A stretch of DNA of 64,000 nt from Aldehydirespirator sp963662645 (lineage in GTDB: Bacteria > Actinomycetota > Acidimicrobiia > Acidimicrobiales > Aldehydirespiratoraceae), in the NCBI GenBank assembly GCA_963662645.2, contig OY759762.1:3782001-3846000 (forward strand), given 5' to 3'. The translations under genes and the position numbers were made by a program. Below, one piece after another: positions 33,595-39,727 of this stretch; positions within the stretch are counted from its first letter, which is position 1, and each line of letters opens with the position of its first letter. The notes under the pieces are model-generated. The model was not told where the DNA came from and made no database searches. It was given only the letters and a program-made list of their open reading frames with translations.

Positions 33595-34506
33595 ATGGGC
33601 TCCTGCGACGGCCGGGTGGTGATCGTCACCGGCGCGGGCCGGGGGCTGGGCCGAGCCCACGCACTGGCCTTCGCGGCCGAGGGTGCCCATGTGCTGGTCA
33701 ACGACCTGGGTGCTGAGAGCGACGGCTCGCAGCCACGCTCGGACGACGCCGCCACCGCAGTCGTGGGCGAGATCGTCGCAGCGGGCGGCTCAGCCGCCGT
33801 CAACCACGCGGATGTGGCCGACTGGGACCAGGCGGGCGCTCTGGTGGGACAGGCCATCGACACCTGGGGCCGTCTGGACACGCTGGTCTGCAACGCCGGA
33901 TTCCTGCGCGACCGGATGCTGGTCAACATGAGCGAGCAGGAGTGGGACGCGGTGGTGCGGGTGCACCTGAAGGGCCATTTCGCGCCGGCCCGCCACGCGG
34001 TCGCCCACTGGCGGGAGCGCCAGAAGGCCTCGGGCGGGGAGGAACCGGTCGCCCGGATCGTCAACACGTCGTCGGGGGCGGGCCTGATGGGGTCTATCGG
34101 CCAGGGCAACTATGTCGCGGCGAAGGCCGCCATCGCGGCGCTGACGATCCAGCAGGCCGCGGAGTGGGGCCGCTACGGGGTGCTCGCCAACGCCATTGCG
34201 CCCGACGCCCGCACCCGGATGACGGCGGTGATCCCCGACTATCCGGAGCAGCCGGCCAAGGGCTGGGATCCCAAAGCGCCCGGGAACGTCTCGCCGCTGG
34301 TCGTATGGCTCGGAAGTGCCGACTGCGATGTCACCGGGAGGGTGTTCGAGTGCACCGCGGGCCAGCTCAATGTCTGCGACGGATGGCAGCACGGACCGGT
34401 GGTGTCGGTGGGAGAGCGGCCGATGACGGAGGCTGAGGCGGGGGACCTGGCCCGCCGCTCGATCGCGGCCGAGCAGCCTCCCGCGGCTGTTTACGGCACC
34501 CGTTGA
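33595..34506 (+). CDS. Short-chain dehydrogenase (17-beta-HSD4/FabG-like)
   Basis: A 303-residue SDR. TGAGRGLGRAHALAFAAEGAHVLVNDLG is the cofactor site, CNAGFLRDRMLVNMSEQEWD and TSSGAGLMGSIGQGNYVAAKAAI contain the catalytic Ser, Tyr and Lys. The VNDLG plus long insert (GSQPRSDDAATAVVGEI) matches the peroxisomal-multifunctional-enzyme-type hydroxyacyl-CoA dehydrogenases often found in steroid or acyl-CoA degradation. The ATG at 33595 is taken as the start because the upstream extension overlaps the amidohydrolase. An AMP-ligase gene downstream supports an acyl-CoA substrate (inference). Confidence 0.9.
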   Translation: MGSCDGRVVIVTGAGRGLGRAHALAFAAEGAHVLVNDLGAESDGSQPRSDDAATAVVGEIVAAGGSAAVNHADVADWDQAGALVGQAIDTWGRLDTLVCNAGFLRDRMLVNMSEQEWDAVVRVHLKGHFAPARHAVAHWRERQKASGGEEPVARIVNTSSGAGLMGSIGQGNYVAAKAAIAALTIQQAAEWGRYGVLANAIAPDARTRMTAVIPDYPEQPAKGWDPKAPGNVSPLVVWLGSADCDVTGRVFECTAGQLNVCDGWQHGPVVSVGERPMTEAEAGDLARRSIAAEQPPAAVYGTR

Positions 34507-34558
34507 CTCGACCTTCAGCCGGGGTTCTCCGAGCGTTCTGATTTGTTCAAAAAAATCT

Positions 34559-34605
34559 GTGACAAAATTGTGACAAACCGGTGACGATGGTGTAACCTGT
34601 GTAAC
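34559..34605 (+). promoter_or_regulatory. Array of 11-bp-phased GTNAC half-sites
   Basis: GTGAC at 34559, 34570 and 34581 and GTAAC at 34592 are each separated by exactly 6 bp (11-bp period); a fifth GTAAC at 34601 is offset by 2 bp. On the minus strand the same array reads TCACA(A/G) units with 4-bp gaps. Direct repeats on one helical turn are the binding mode of OmpR/PhoB-family regulators: GlnR (GTnAC-n6) and mycobacterial PhoP (TCACAGC-n4-TCACAGC) are both close. It lies about 200 bp upstream of the acyl-CoA ligase in a locally A/T-rich stretch. Confidence 0.72.
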
Positions 34606-34673
34606 AGGAGCCGGGTCTGAACGACAGGATTCGCCAGAACCGGATCCAAAATCCCCCCCTCCAGGGACCGTGC

Positions 34674-34704
34674 GGAGCCCGCCAGTATGACGCTGGCGGG
34701 CTCC
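34674..34704. terminator. Perfect 12-bp stem-loop (possible terminator or mRNA structure)
   Basis: GGAGCCCGCCAG at 34674-34685 pairs without mismatch with CTGGCGGGCTCC at 34693-34704 across a 7-base loop. There is no U-run after it, so classical intrinsic termination is uncertain. Part of its right arm is repeated (CTGGCGGCTCCGGCGCGTGG at 34728 onward). It sits between the GTNAC array and the ligase start, so it could be a leader structure. Confidence 0.55.
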
Positions 34705-34801
34705 GGCGCGTGGTGTGCTGTGGTGTGCTGGCGGCTCCGGCGCGTGGTGCGCCGGCGGGAGATACGCTCCACCCGTCTCTCGGTCCACCGGAGCGACGTG
34801 C

Positions 34802-36424
34802 ATGAACGAGCCGATCTACGACGCCCGAACCTTCTGGGATCTGCTCTGCCGGCGGGTCGCGGCCACACCCGACACGAAGATGCTTGTCGACGACTCGGGC
34901 CGCTCCCTGACCTTCGCCGAGTTCAAGGACCGGGCCGAACGGGCGGCGGCCGGACTGCTGGAGCTGGGGGTGGGGGAGGGAACGCCGGTCACCTGGGTGC
35001 TGCCCACCCGCATCGAGACCGTGGTGCTGAGCTTCGCCCTCAGCCGGCTGGGCGCCGTTCAGAATCCCATCATCCACATCTACCGCCACCGCGAGGTCGA
35101 GTTCTGCATCCGGCAGACACGGGCGGAGCTGGTCGTGCATCCCGGCGTCTGGAGCGGCTTCGACTACGGCGGCATGGTCGACGAGATCGTCGCAGGGCTC
35201 GATCACGAGGCCCGGGCGCTCGCCGGCTACGACGCCCTTCCCGAGGGCGACCCGGCAACTCTGCCGCCGGCGTCCGACCCCTCCGCCGAAGCGGTGCGCT
35301 GGCTGTACTACACCTCGGGAACCACTGCCGATCCCAAAGGTGTGAAGCACACGGACGCGTCGCTGATCGCCGGCGGGATCGGGCTGGCCCGGGCGCTCGA
35401 CATGAGCGGCGACGACGTCGGCTCCATCGCCTTCCCCTACGCCCACATAGGCGGACCCGACTACATGGTCACGATGCTCGCAGCGGGCTTCGGCGCGGTG
35501 CTGGTCGAGCGCTTCGATCCGGTCGCCGCGGTCGTGGCCTACGCCCGCCACGGTGTGACCATGGCCGGCGGCTCGACCGTCTTCTACCAGATGTTCCTCG
35601 AAGAGGATCGCAAGTCGCGGGAGTCCACCGGCCGCCCGGCCATGCCCGCTCTGCGGGTGCTGTCGGGCGGGGGCGCCCCCAAGCCGCCCGAGATCTATTT
35701 CCGGGTGAAGGAGCAGATGGGCGTGCCCGTGGCTCACGGATACGGCATGACCGAGTGCCCGATGATCTCCCAGGGGTCGCCCCATGACAGCGACGATCAA
35801 CTGGCCTACACCGACGGACACCCGGTCCACGGCTGCAAGGTGTCGATCGTGGCGGTGGCCGCCGACGGCGGCGAGGCGCCCGCGCCGGCCGGGATCCAGG
35901 GCGAGGTCAGGGTCAGCGGTCCGATGCTGTTCTCGGGTTACACCGATCCCAGCCTCGACGAGGCGGCATTCGATGCCCGGGGCCGTTTCCGCACCGGCGA
36001 TCTGGGCGTGCTGGGCCCCGACGGGCACCTGACGCTTACCGGGCGGGTGAAGGACATCATCATCCGCAAGGGCGAGAACATCTCCGCCAAGGAGATCGAG
36101 GACGTGTTGTACTCTCATGTCAAGGTGGGGGCAGCCGCCGTTGTCGGCCTGGCCGACCCGGAGCGCGGCGAGAGGGTCTGTGCCGTGGTCGAGACGGCCC
36201 CCGATTCCGACGATCTGACCTTCGAGGAGATGGTCGAGGCCTGCCTCGAGGCTGGCCTGGCCCGCCAGAAGGTTCCCGAGCAGCTCGAGATCTATCCCGG
36301 CCCGCTGCCCCGCAATGCCACCCTCAAGATCCTCAAGCACAAGCTGCGAGAGGTCTACGAGCTCAGGCGGCCGGTCACCCTGGCCGCACGAAAGGTCTAC
36401 GAGGCCCGACAGGAATGGGATTGA
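34802..36424 (+). CDS. AMP-forming acyl-CoA synthetase (ANL superfamily)
   Basis: A 540-residue adenylate-forming ligase. The P-loop YYTSGTTADPKGVKHT, the A5 motif HGYGMTE and the A7-A8 hinge FRTGDLGVLGPDGHLTLTGRVKDIIIRKGENIS are present, and the A10 Lys is in PRNATLKILKHKLRE. It activates a carboxylic acid to an acyl-CoA via acyl-AMP. The ATG at 34802 gives the family N-terminus. The short gap to the ArsC-like selenoprotein gene (8 bp) makes them one transcript, probably continuing through ferredoxin and reductase. The substrate is not evident. Confidence 0.93.
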   Translation: MNEPIYDARTFWDLLCRRVAATPDTKMLVDDSGRSLTFAEFKDRAERAAAGLLELGVGEGTPVTWVLPTRIETVVLSFALSRLGAVQNPIIHIYRHREVEFCIRQTRAELVVHPGVWSGFDYGGMVDEIVAGLDHEARALAGYDALPEGDPATLPPASDPSAEAVRWLYYTSGTTADPKGVKHTDASLIAGGIGLARALDMSGDDVGSIAFPYAHIGGPDYMVTMLAAGFGAVLVERFDPVAAVVAYARHGVTMAGGSTVFYQMFLEEDRKSRESTGRPAMPALRVLSGGGAPKPPEIYFRVKEQMGVPVAHGYGMTECPMISQGSPHDSDDQLAYTDGHPVHGCKVSIVAVAADGGEAPAPAGIQGEVRVSGPMLFSGYTDPSLDEAAFDARGRFRTGDLGVLGPDGHLTLTGRVKDIIIRKGENISAKEIEDVLYSHVKVGAAAVVGLADPERGERVCAVVETAPDSDDLTFEEMVEACLEAGLARQKVPEQLEIYPGPLPRNATLKILKHKLREVYELRRPVTLAARKVYEARQEWD

Positions 36425-36432
36425 GACGAACC

Positions 36433-36810
36433 ATGGCCGAGATCACCATATATCATAACAAGCATTGAAACTCCTCCAAGAATGCCGTGGCGGTCGCCAC
36501 GGAGGCCGGGGCCGACTTCGAGGTCGTGCTCTACATGTCGGACCGTCCCGACCGCGAGACGCTGCAAGGGATCGTCGAGCGGCTCGAGGATCCGGTGGAG
36601 AACCTGGTTCGCAAGGACTCGCAGTTCTCCAAGCTCGAGCTGGACCCCGGCGACTACGTCGCCAACCCCGGCGCGGTGGTGGAGGTGCTGCTCCAGTACC
36701 CGAGGCTCTTGCAGCGCCCTGTCCTGGTGCGGGGTGATCGAGCCATCATCGGGCGGCCTCTCGGTGACATGAAGGCCAAGGATCGCTTGGCCGAGTTCCT
36801 GGAGGCCTAG
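36433..36810 (+). CDS. ArsC/Spx-family reductase with UGA-encoded selenocysteine at the catalytic position
   Basis: Reading through one in-frame TGA (36466-36468, codon 12) gives a complete 125-residue ArsC-family protein. It starts MAEITIYHNKH, then U, then NSSKNAVAVATEAG. LVRKDSQFSKLEL, LLQYPRLLQRPVLVRGDRAIIGRP (the ArsC C-terminal signature) and a final helix follow. The TGA falls exactly where arsenate reductases and relatives carry their redox Cys (Cys12 in plasmid ArsC). A SECIS-like hairpin begins 16 bases downstream. The frame is otherwise undamaged. A GTG at 36487 would give only a truncated protein without the active site. It is probably a thiol/selenol redox enzyme in an operon with ferredoxin and reductase; arsenate as substrate is not shown. 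Confidence 0.85.
36485..36502 (+). promoter_or_regulatory. Bacterial SECIS element
   Basis: CCGTGGC (36485-36491) pairs perfectly with GCCACGG (36496-36502) around the tetraloop GGTC. The stem starts 16 nt after the UGA and the loop GG lies 23 nt after it. A short stem with an apical loop beginning G, at this distance inside the coding sequence, is what SelB needs; the GGUC loop matches the well-studied fdhF element. It overlaps codons 18-24. Confidence 0.83.
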
Positions 36811-36846
36811 CGGACAGGCGGCAACCCGTAGAGATCGGGGACCGGC

Positions 36847-36889
36847 GAGCGAGGCCGTGGTCCGAGCGGCCCGTGAGCGCAGCGAACAA
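36847..36889. repeat. Dispersed 43-bp intergenic repeat, copy 1
   Basis: Begins GAGCGAGGCCGTGG and ends GTGAGCGCAGCGAACAA. It differs from the second copy (42338-42380) at one position. It lies in the 181-bp gap between the ArsC-like and ferredoxin genes, which otherwise holds no gene. It resembles REP-type extragenic repeats. Confidence 0.88.
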
Positions 36890-36991
36890 GAGCGGGAATC
36901 ACGCCTGATCTCGCAGTCGGCCTGTGCGGTTGGCTACCGTGGAGCCGCAGCCGCACCTGCCACACCGCCAAACGACCACAAGGGAGAGCCG

Positions 36992-37186
36992 ATGCGCATC
37001 GTTGTTGACTTTGACCTGTGCGAGAGCAATGCCGTCTGCATGCAGATCGCGCCCGACATCTTCGAGGTGCGAGACGACGACTTCCTCTACATCCTCAACG
37101 AGACGCCCGACGAGGCCGACCGGTCCAGGGTCGAGGAGTGCGTGCAGCGCTGCCCCAAGCAGGCCATCTCCATAGCCGAGAACTGA
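36992..37186 (+). CDS. Small ferredoxin, 3Fe-4S type
   Basis: A 64-residue ferredoxin: MRIVVDFDLCESNAVC, then a final CVQRCPKQAIS. Cysteines are at 10, 16, 50 and 54. The position between Cys10 and Cys16 that would supply the fourth ligand of a 4Fe-4S cluster is Asn13, as in cytochrome-P450-partner 3Fe-4S ferredoxins. AGGGAG 6 bp before the ATG at 36992 sets the start. It is followed 31 bp later by a ferredoxin reductase, so the pair forms an electron-transfer chain. No P450 is in the window; the selenoprotein or an unlinked oxygenase may be the electron acceptor. Confidence 0.92.
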   Translation: MRIVVDFDLCESNAVCMQIAPDIFEVRDDDFLYILNETPDEADRSRVEECVQRCPKQAISIAEN

Positions 37187-37217
37187 GTCGAGCGGCGACG
37201 CCGGGAGCCGACTGCGG

Positions 37218-38420
37218 ATGACCCGAGCCCCGCGCGCCGTCACCATCGTCGGAGCTTCGCTGGCCGGGTTGAACGCGGCTGAGGCCCTGCGCCGGGAGGG
37301 CTTCGACGGTCCGGTGACGCTGATCGGCGCCGAGAACCACCTGCCCTATGACCGGCCGCCCCTGTCCAAGCAGGTGCTGGCGGGCGATTGGGCGCCCGAG
37401 CGGGCCGCGCTGACCGACTCCGAGGAGTTGGAGTCAGACGGCATCGAGGCCCGTCTCGGCCTGCGGGTCGCCGCCCTGGACCTGGCCGCTCGCGAGCTGA
37501 CCCTTCACACCGGCGAGACGGTCGCATTCGACGGGCTCATCATCGCCACCGGGGCTCGCTGCCGCACGATGGGAGGCACCGAGGGGCTCGACGGAGTGCA
37601 CGTCCTGCGCTCGCTGGACGACTGCCTGGCGCTGCGAGCCGACTTCGAGGCCACGCCCCAGCGGGTGGTGGTGGTGGGCGCCGGGTTCATCGGCGCCGAG
37701 GTGGCCGCCACCGCCAGAGGGCGCGGCCTGGACGTGACATTGGTGGAGGCGCTGCGCACGCCGCTGAGCCGGGTTCTCGGTGACGAGATGGGCCGGGTGT
37801 GCGCCGAGGTCCACCGCGACCACGGCGTCGATCTGCGCACCGGCGTCGGCGTGGACCGCATCTCCGGTGACGGCCGGGTGCGGCAGGTGACGCTGTCGGA
37901 CGGCTCGACGGTCGACGCCGATGTGGTCGTGGTCGGCATCGGCGTGATCCCCAACACCGAATGGCTGCACGGATCGGGGCTGGAGCTGGGCGACGGTGTG
38001 CTGTGCGACGCCTCCTGCCTGGCGGCCGAGGGTGTGACCGCGGCGGGCGACGTCGCCCGCTGGCCCAACGAGCTCTTCGGCGAGACGATGCGGGTGGAGC
38101 ACTGGGACAACGCCGCCCAGCAGGGATCCCACGCGGCGCGGCGGCTGCTCGATGAGGCGGTGGGACCGTTCACTCCGGTGCCGTGGTTCTGGAGCGACCA
38201 GTACGACCGCAAGATCCAGCTGGCCGGCCGCGTCCGCGGCGACGACGAGGTCCGGGTAGTGACTGGATCGGTCGATGAGCGGCGCTTCGCGGCGATCTAC
38301 GGCCGGGCCGGACGCATCACGGGCGTGCTCGGGTTCAACCGGCCCCGCCACGTGATGCGCTACCGGGCCCTGATAGAGCAGCGGGCCAGCTTCGACGAGG
38401 CCCTCGCCGCCGAGTTCTGA
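37218..38420 (+). CDS. FAD-dependent ferredoxin/rubredoxin reductase
   Basis: A 400-residue pyridine-nucleotide-disulfide-fold reductase of the putidaredoxin-reductase type, without redox Cys pair. The FAD site is VGASLAGLNAAEALRREG, followed by LPYDRPPLSKQVL. IATGAR, the NAD(P) site VVVGAGFIGAEVAATARGRG, TAAGDVARWPNELFG and the C-terminal EHWDNAAQQG are all recognisable. It passes electrons from NAD(P)H to the small ferredoxin upstream. Last gene of the 34802-38420 operon. Confidence 0.94.
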   Translation: MTRAPRAVTIVGASLAGLNAAEALRREGFDGPVTLIGAENHLPYDRPPLSKQVLAGDWAPERAALTDSEELESDGIEARLGLRVAALDLAARELTLHTGETVAFDGLIIATGARCRTMGGTEGLDGVHVLRSLDDCLALRADFEATPQRVVVVGAGFIGAEVAATARGRGLDVTLVEALRTPLSRVLGDEMGRVCAEVHRDHGVDLRTGVGVDRISGDGRVRQVTLSDGSTVDADVVVVGIGVIPNTEWLHGSGLELGDGVLCDASCLAAEGVTAAGDVARWPNELFGETMRVEHWDNAAQQGSHAARRLLDEAVGPFTPVPWFWSDQYDRKIQLAGRVRGDDEVRVVTGSVDERRFAAIYGRAGRITGVLGFNRPRHVMRYRALIEQRASFDEALAAEF

Positions 38421-38530
38421 ATTCTCCGGCCCGCCGGCAGCCTGACCCGGTCCCGCCGGAACTTCGAGGACGTGCTGGGCCGCAGCGCTCCCGTCCAAGC
38501 TGCGATGGAGGACACACTGCTGGACGCGGC

Positions 38531-38641
38531 GATGGGTCTACCGCGGTCACCTTCGACCGCGGCGTCTGCGACCGCCAGGACGATGTGGCCCTGCTCACCT
38601 GGGGCAGCCCGCTGCTGGACGAACTCCTGGACGCCTTCTAG
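38531..38641 (+). pseudogene. Remnant of a RapA/SNF2-type helicase C-terminus
   Basis: A 36-codon stretch ending in TAG reads STAVTFDRGVCDRQDDVALLTWGSPLLDELLDAF. This resembles the extreme C-terminus of RapA/SNF2-family helicases (VTFDR...A.....FLTWGHPL). Nothing upstream in the 110 bp back to the reductase gene continues the protein, and no start is evident. It looks like the tail of a deleted gene. The similarity is from memory of the family and short. Confidence 0.45.
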
Positions 38642-39021
38642 AGGTGCAGTGCTGGGAGGTGCCTGAGCTGTTGGTTTACCGGATCCACCTCCAAAGCGAG
38701 CCCTTCGATGGCGACCACGCCGAGCAGCGGCGTCGTGCTGTCATCGTCCGCGAAGAGCACCGTCGCGCCGGCGTACTCGCCCATGAGCTCGACCCGAGCC
38801 ATGGCTTTGTCGAAACGCATCGGGCTGCCGTCGGCGAGTTTGCAGACTTGGGTGCCCTCAGGATTGATGCCGATCGCCTCAAGGTGCTTGCGCGGCACCA
38901 AGCAGTGGTAGGCACCGGTGTCGACGAGGAACTCGCCTTCCCAGGCGCGCTCGGGCTGCGCCGGGTTCCTGACGGTCACGTTCACGCGTATCGCACCCAC
39001 TGACTCTCTCCCTCTGTCCAA
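38638..39021 (-). CDS. Retropepsin-like aspartic protease, clan AA
   Basis: A 127-residue small protease-like protein with the active-site motif EFLVDTGAYHCLVPRKHLEAIG. Strands AIRVNVTVRNPAQP (N-terminus) and TTPLLGVVAIEGLALEVDP (C-terminus) match the AF_0612-type clan AA family, which acts as a dimer with one Asp per subunit. The biological role of this family is poorly known. Its stop overlaps the TAG of the helicase remnant on the other strand. The following 200 bp to rpsO hold the S15 leader. Confidence 0.8.
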   Translation of the reverse strand: MDRGRESVGAIRVNVTVRNPAQPERAWEGEFLVDTGAYHCLVPRKHLEAIGINPEGTQVCKLADGSPMRFDKAMARVELMGEYAGATVLFADDDSTTPLLGVVAIEGLALEVDPVNQQLRHLPALHL

Positions 39022-39128
39022 AGCTTCTATGTTACATCAATATACATCATTGGTTTTCCAATGCAAACCTCTACGGAGGGATCGAGGTGATCGCCGGGAT
39101 TGTCGGGAGGTGGCGGTAGCCTGAGGTG

Positions 39129-39147
39129 GTCCCGCCGGCGGCGGGAC
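39129..39147 (+). promoter_or_regulatory. Hairpin in the rpsO leader
   Basis: GTCCCGCC (39129-39136) and GGCGGGAC (39140-39147) pair fully around a GGC loop, 77 bp before the S15 start. Either the end of an upstream transcript or a structured leader; S15 mRNAs are often autoregulated, but no S15-binding motif is proven here. Confidence 0.5.
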
Positions 39148-39224
39148 GTGTCGTGCGCAGCACGCAGGCTGCCGGCCTCGCACTGCGGGCCATGCAGCCG
39201 GGTCCGATACCCAACGGAGATTCC

Positions 39225-39506
39225 ATGCCAACCAGCCTCCCTCCCAAGGCCGAGACCATCGCCTCGATGGCGGAGACCTTCGGACTTCCAGAGAACGACA
39301 CCGGTTCTCCCGAGGTCCAAGTGGCTCTGCTGTCCGATCGCATCAACCACCTCACCGACCATCTGCGGGTCCACAGGAAGGATCACCACAGCCGGAGGGG
39401 CCTGCTGATGCTGGTGGGTCGGCGCAGGAGGCTGCTCGACTACGTGAAGGAGAACGACGTCGAGCGGTACCGGGCGTTGATCGCCCATCTCGGTCTGCGA
39501 CGCTGA
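39225..39506 (+). CDS. rpsO: 30S ribosomal protein S15
   Basis: A 93-residue S15, with family motifs NDTGSPEVQVALLSDRINHLTDHLRVHRKDHHSRRGLL and RRRRLLDYV, ending YRALIAHLGLRR. The protein binds 16S rRNA in the platform of the small subunit. The ATG at 39225 gives the expected length; an in-frame upstream opening is leader sequence. ACGGAGA precedes it. It is followed by a terminator-like hairpin and pnp, a conserved order in bacteria. Confidence 0.97.
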   Translation: MPTSLPPKAETIASMAETFGLPENDTGSPEVQVALLSDRINHLTDHLRVHRKDHHSRRGLLMLVGRRRRLLDYVKENDVERYRALIAHLGLRR

Positions 39507-39513
39507 GCACGAC

Positions 39514-39535
39514 GGGGCGGCTCCAGGGCCGCCCC
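39514..39535 (+). terminator. rpsO-pnp intergenic hairpin
   Basis: GGGGCGGC and GCCGCCCC form an 8-bp perfect stem with a 6-base loop, starting 7 bp after the rpsO stop, with little U after it. It likely attenuates read-through into pnp or stabilises the rpsO 3' end. Confidence 0.7.
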
Positions 39536-39727
39536 TCTGGCTGTAGGCGCCGAAGTCGGTGCCTGTGAGCCAGCGACGATCCCAGTGACAACCGACATCA
39601 GGCGCGACCGCTCCGGTGCTAGTCGCATCGGCCCCGCCCCCTCGCCCGGGTGGGACCGATACGACTGGGAACTGGCGGGGTCGTGCCCCAGATCGGGCCT
39701 CGATTCGGGGTCCGCAAGGAGATTCCC

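Noticed and set aside
36466..36468. TGA as a simple nonsense mutation in the ArsC-like gene
   Set aside because: Possible, but its position exactly at the redox Cys, the intact downstream frame and the SECIS-like hairpin make chance unlikely; kept as a refutable alternative.
36487..36810. ArsC-like gene starting at an internal GTG
   Set aside because: It would lack the active-site loop and first strand; the upstream ATG with UGA read-through gives the whole family sequence and a SECIS hairpin lies at the right place.
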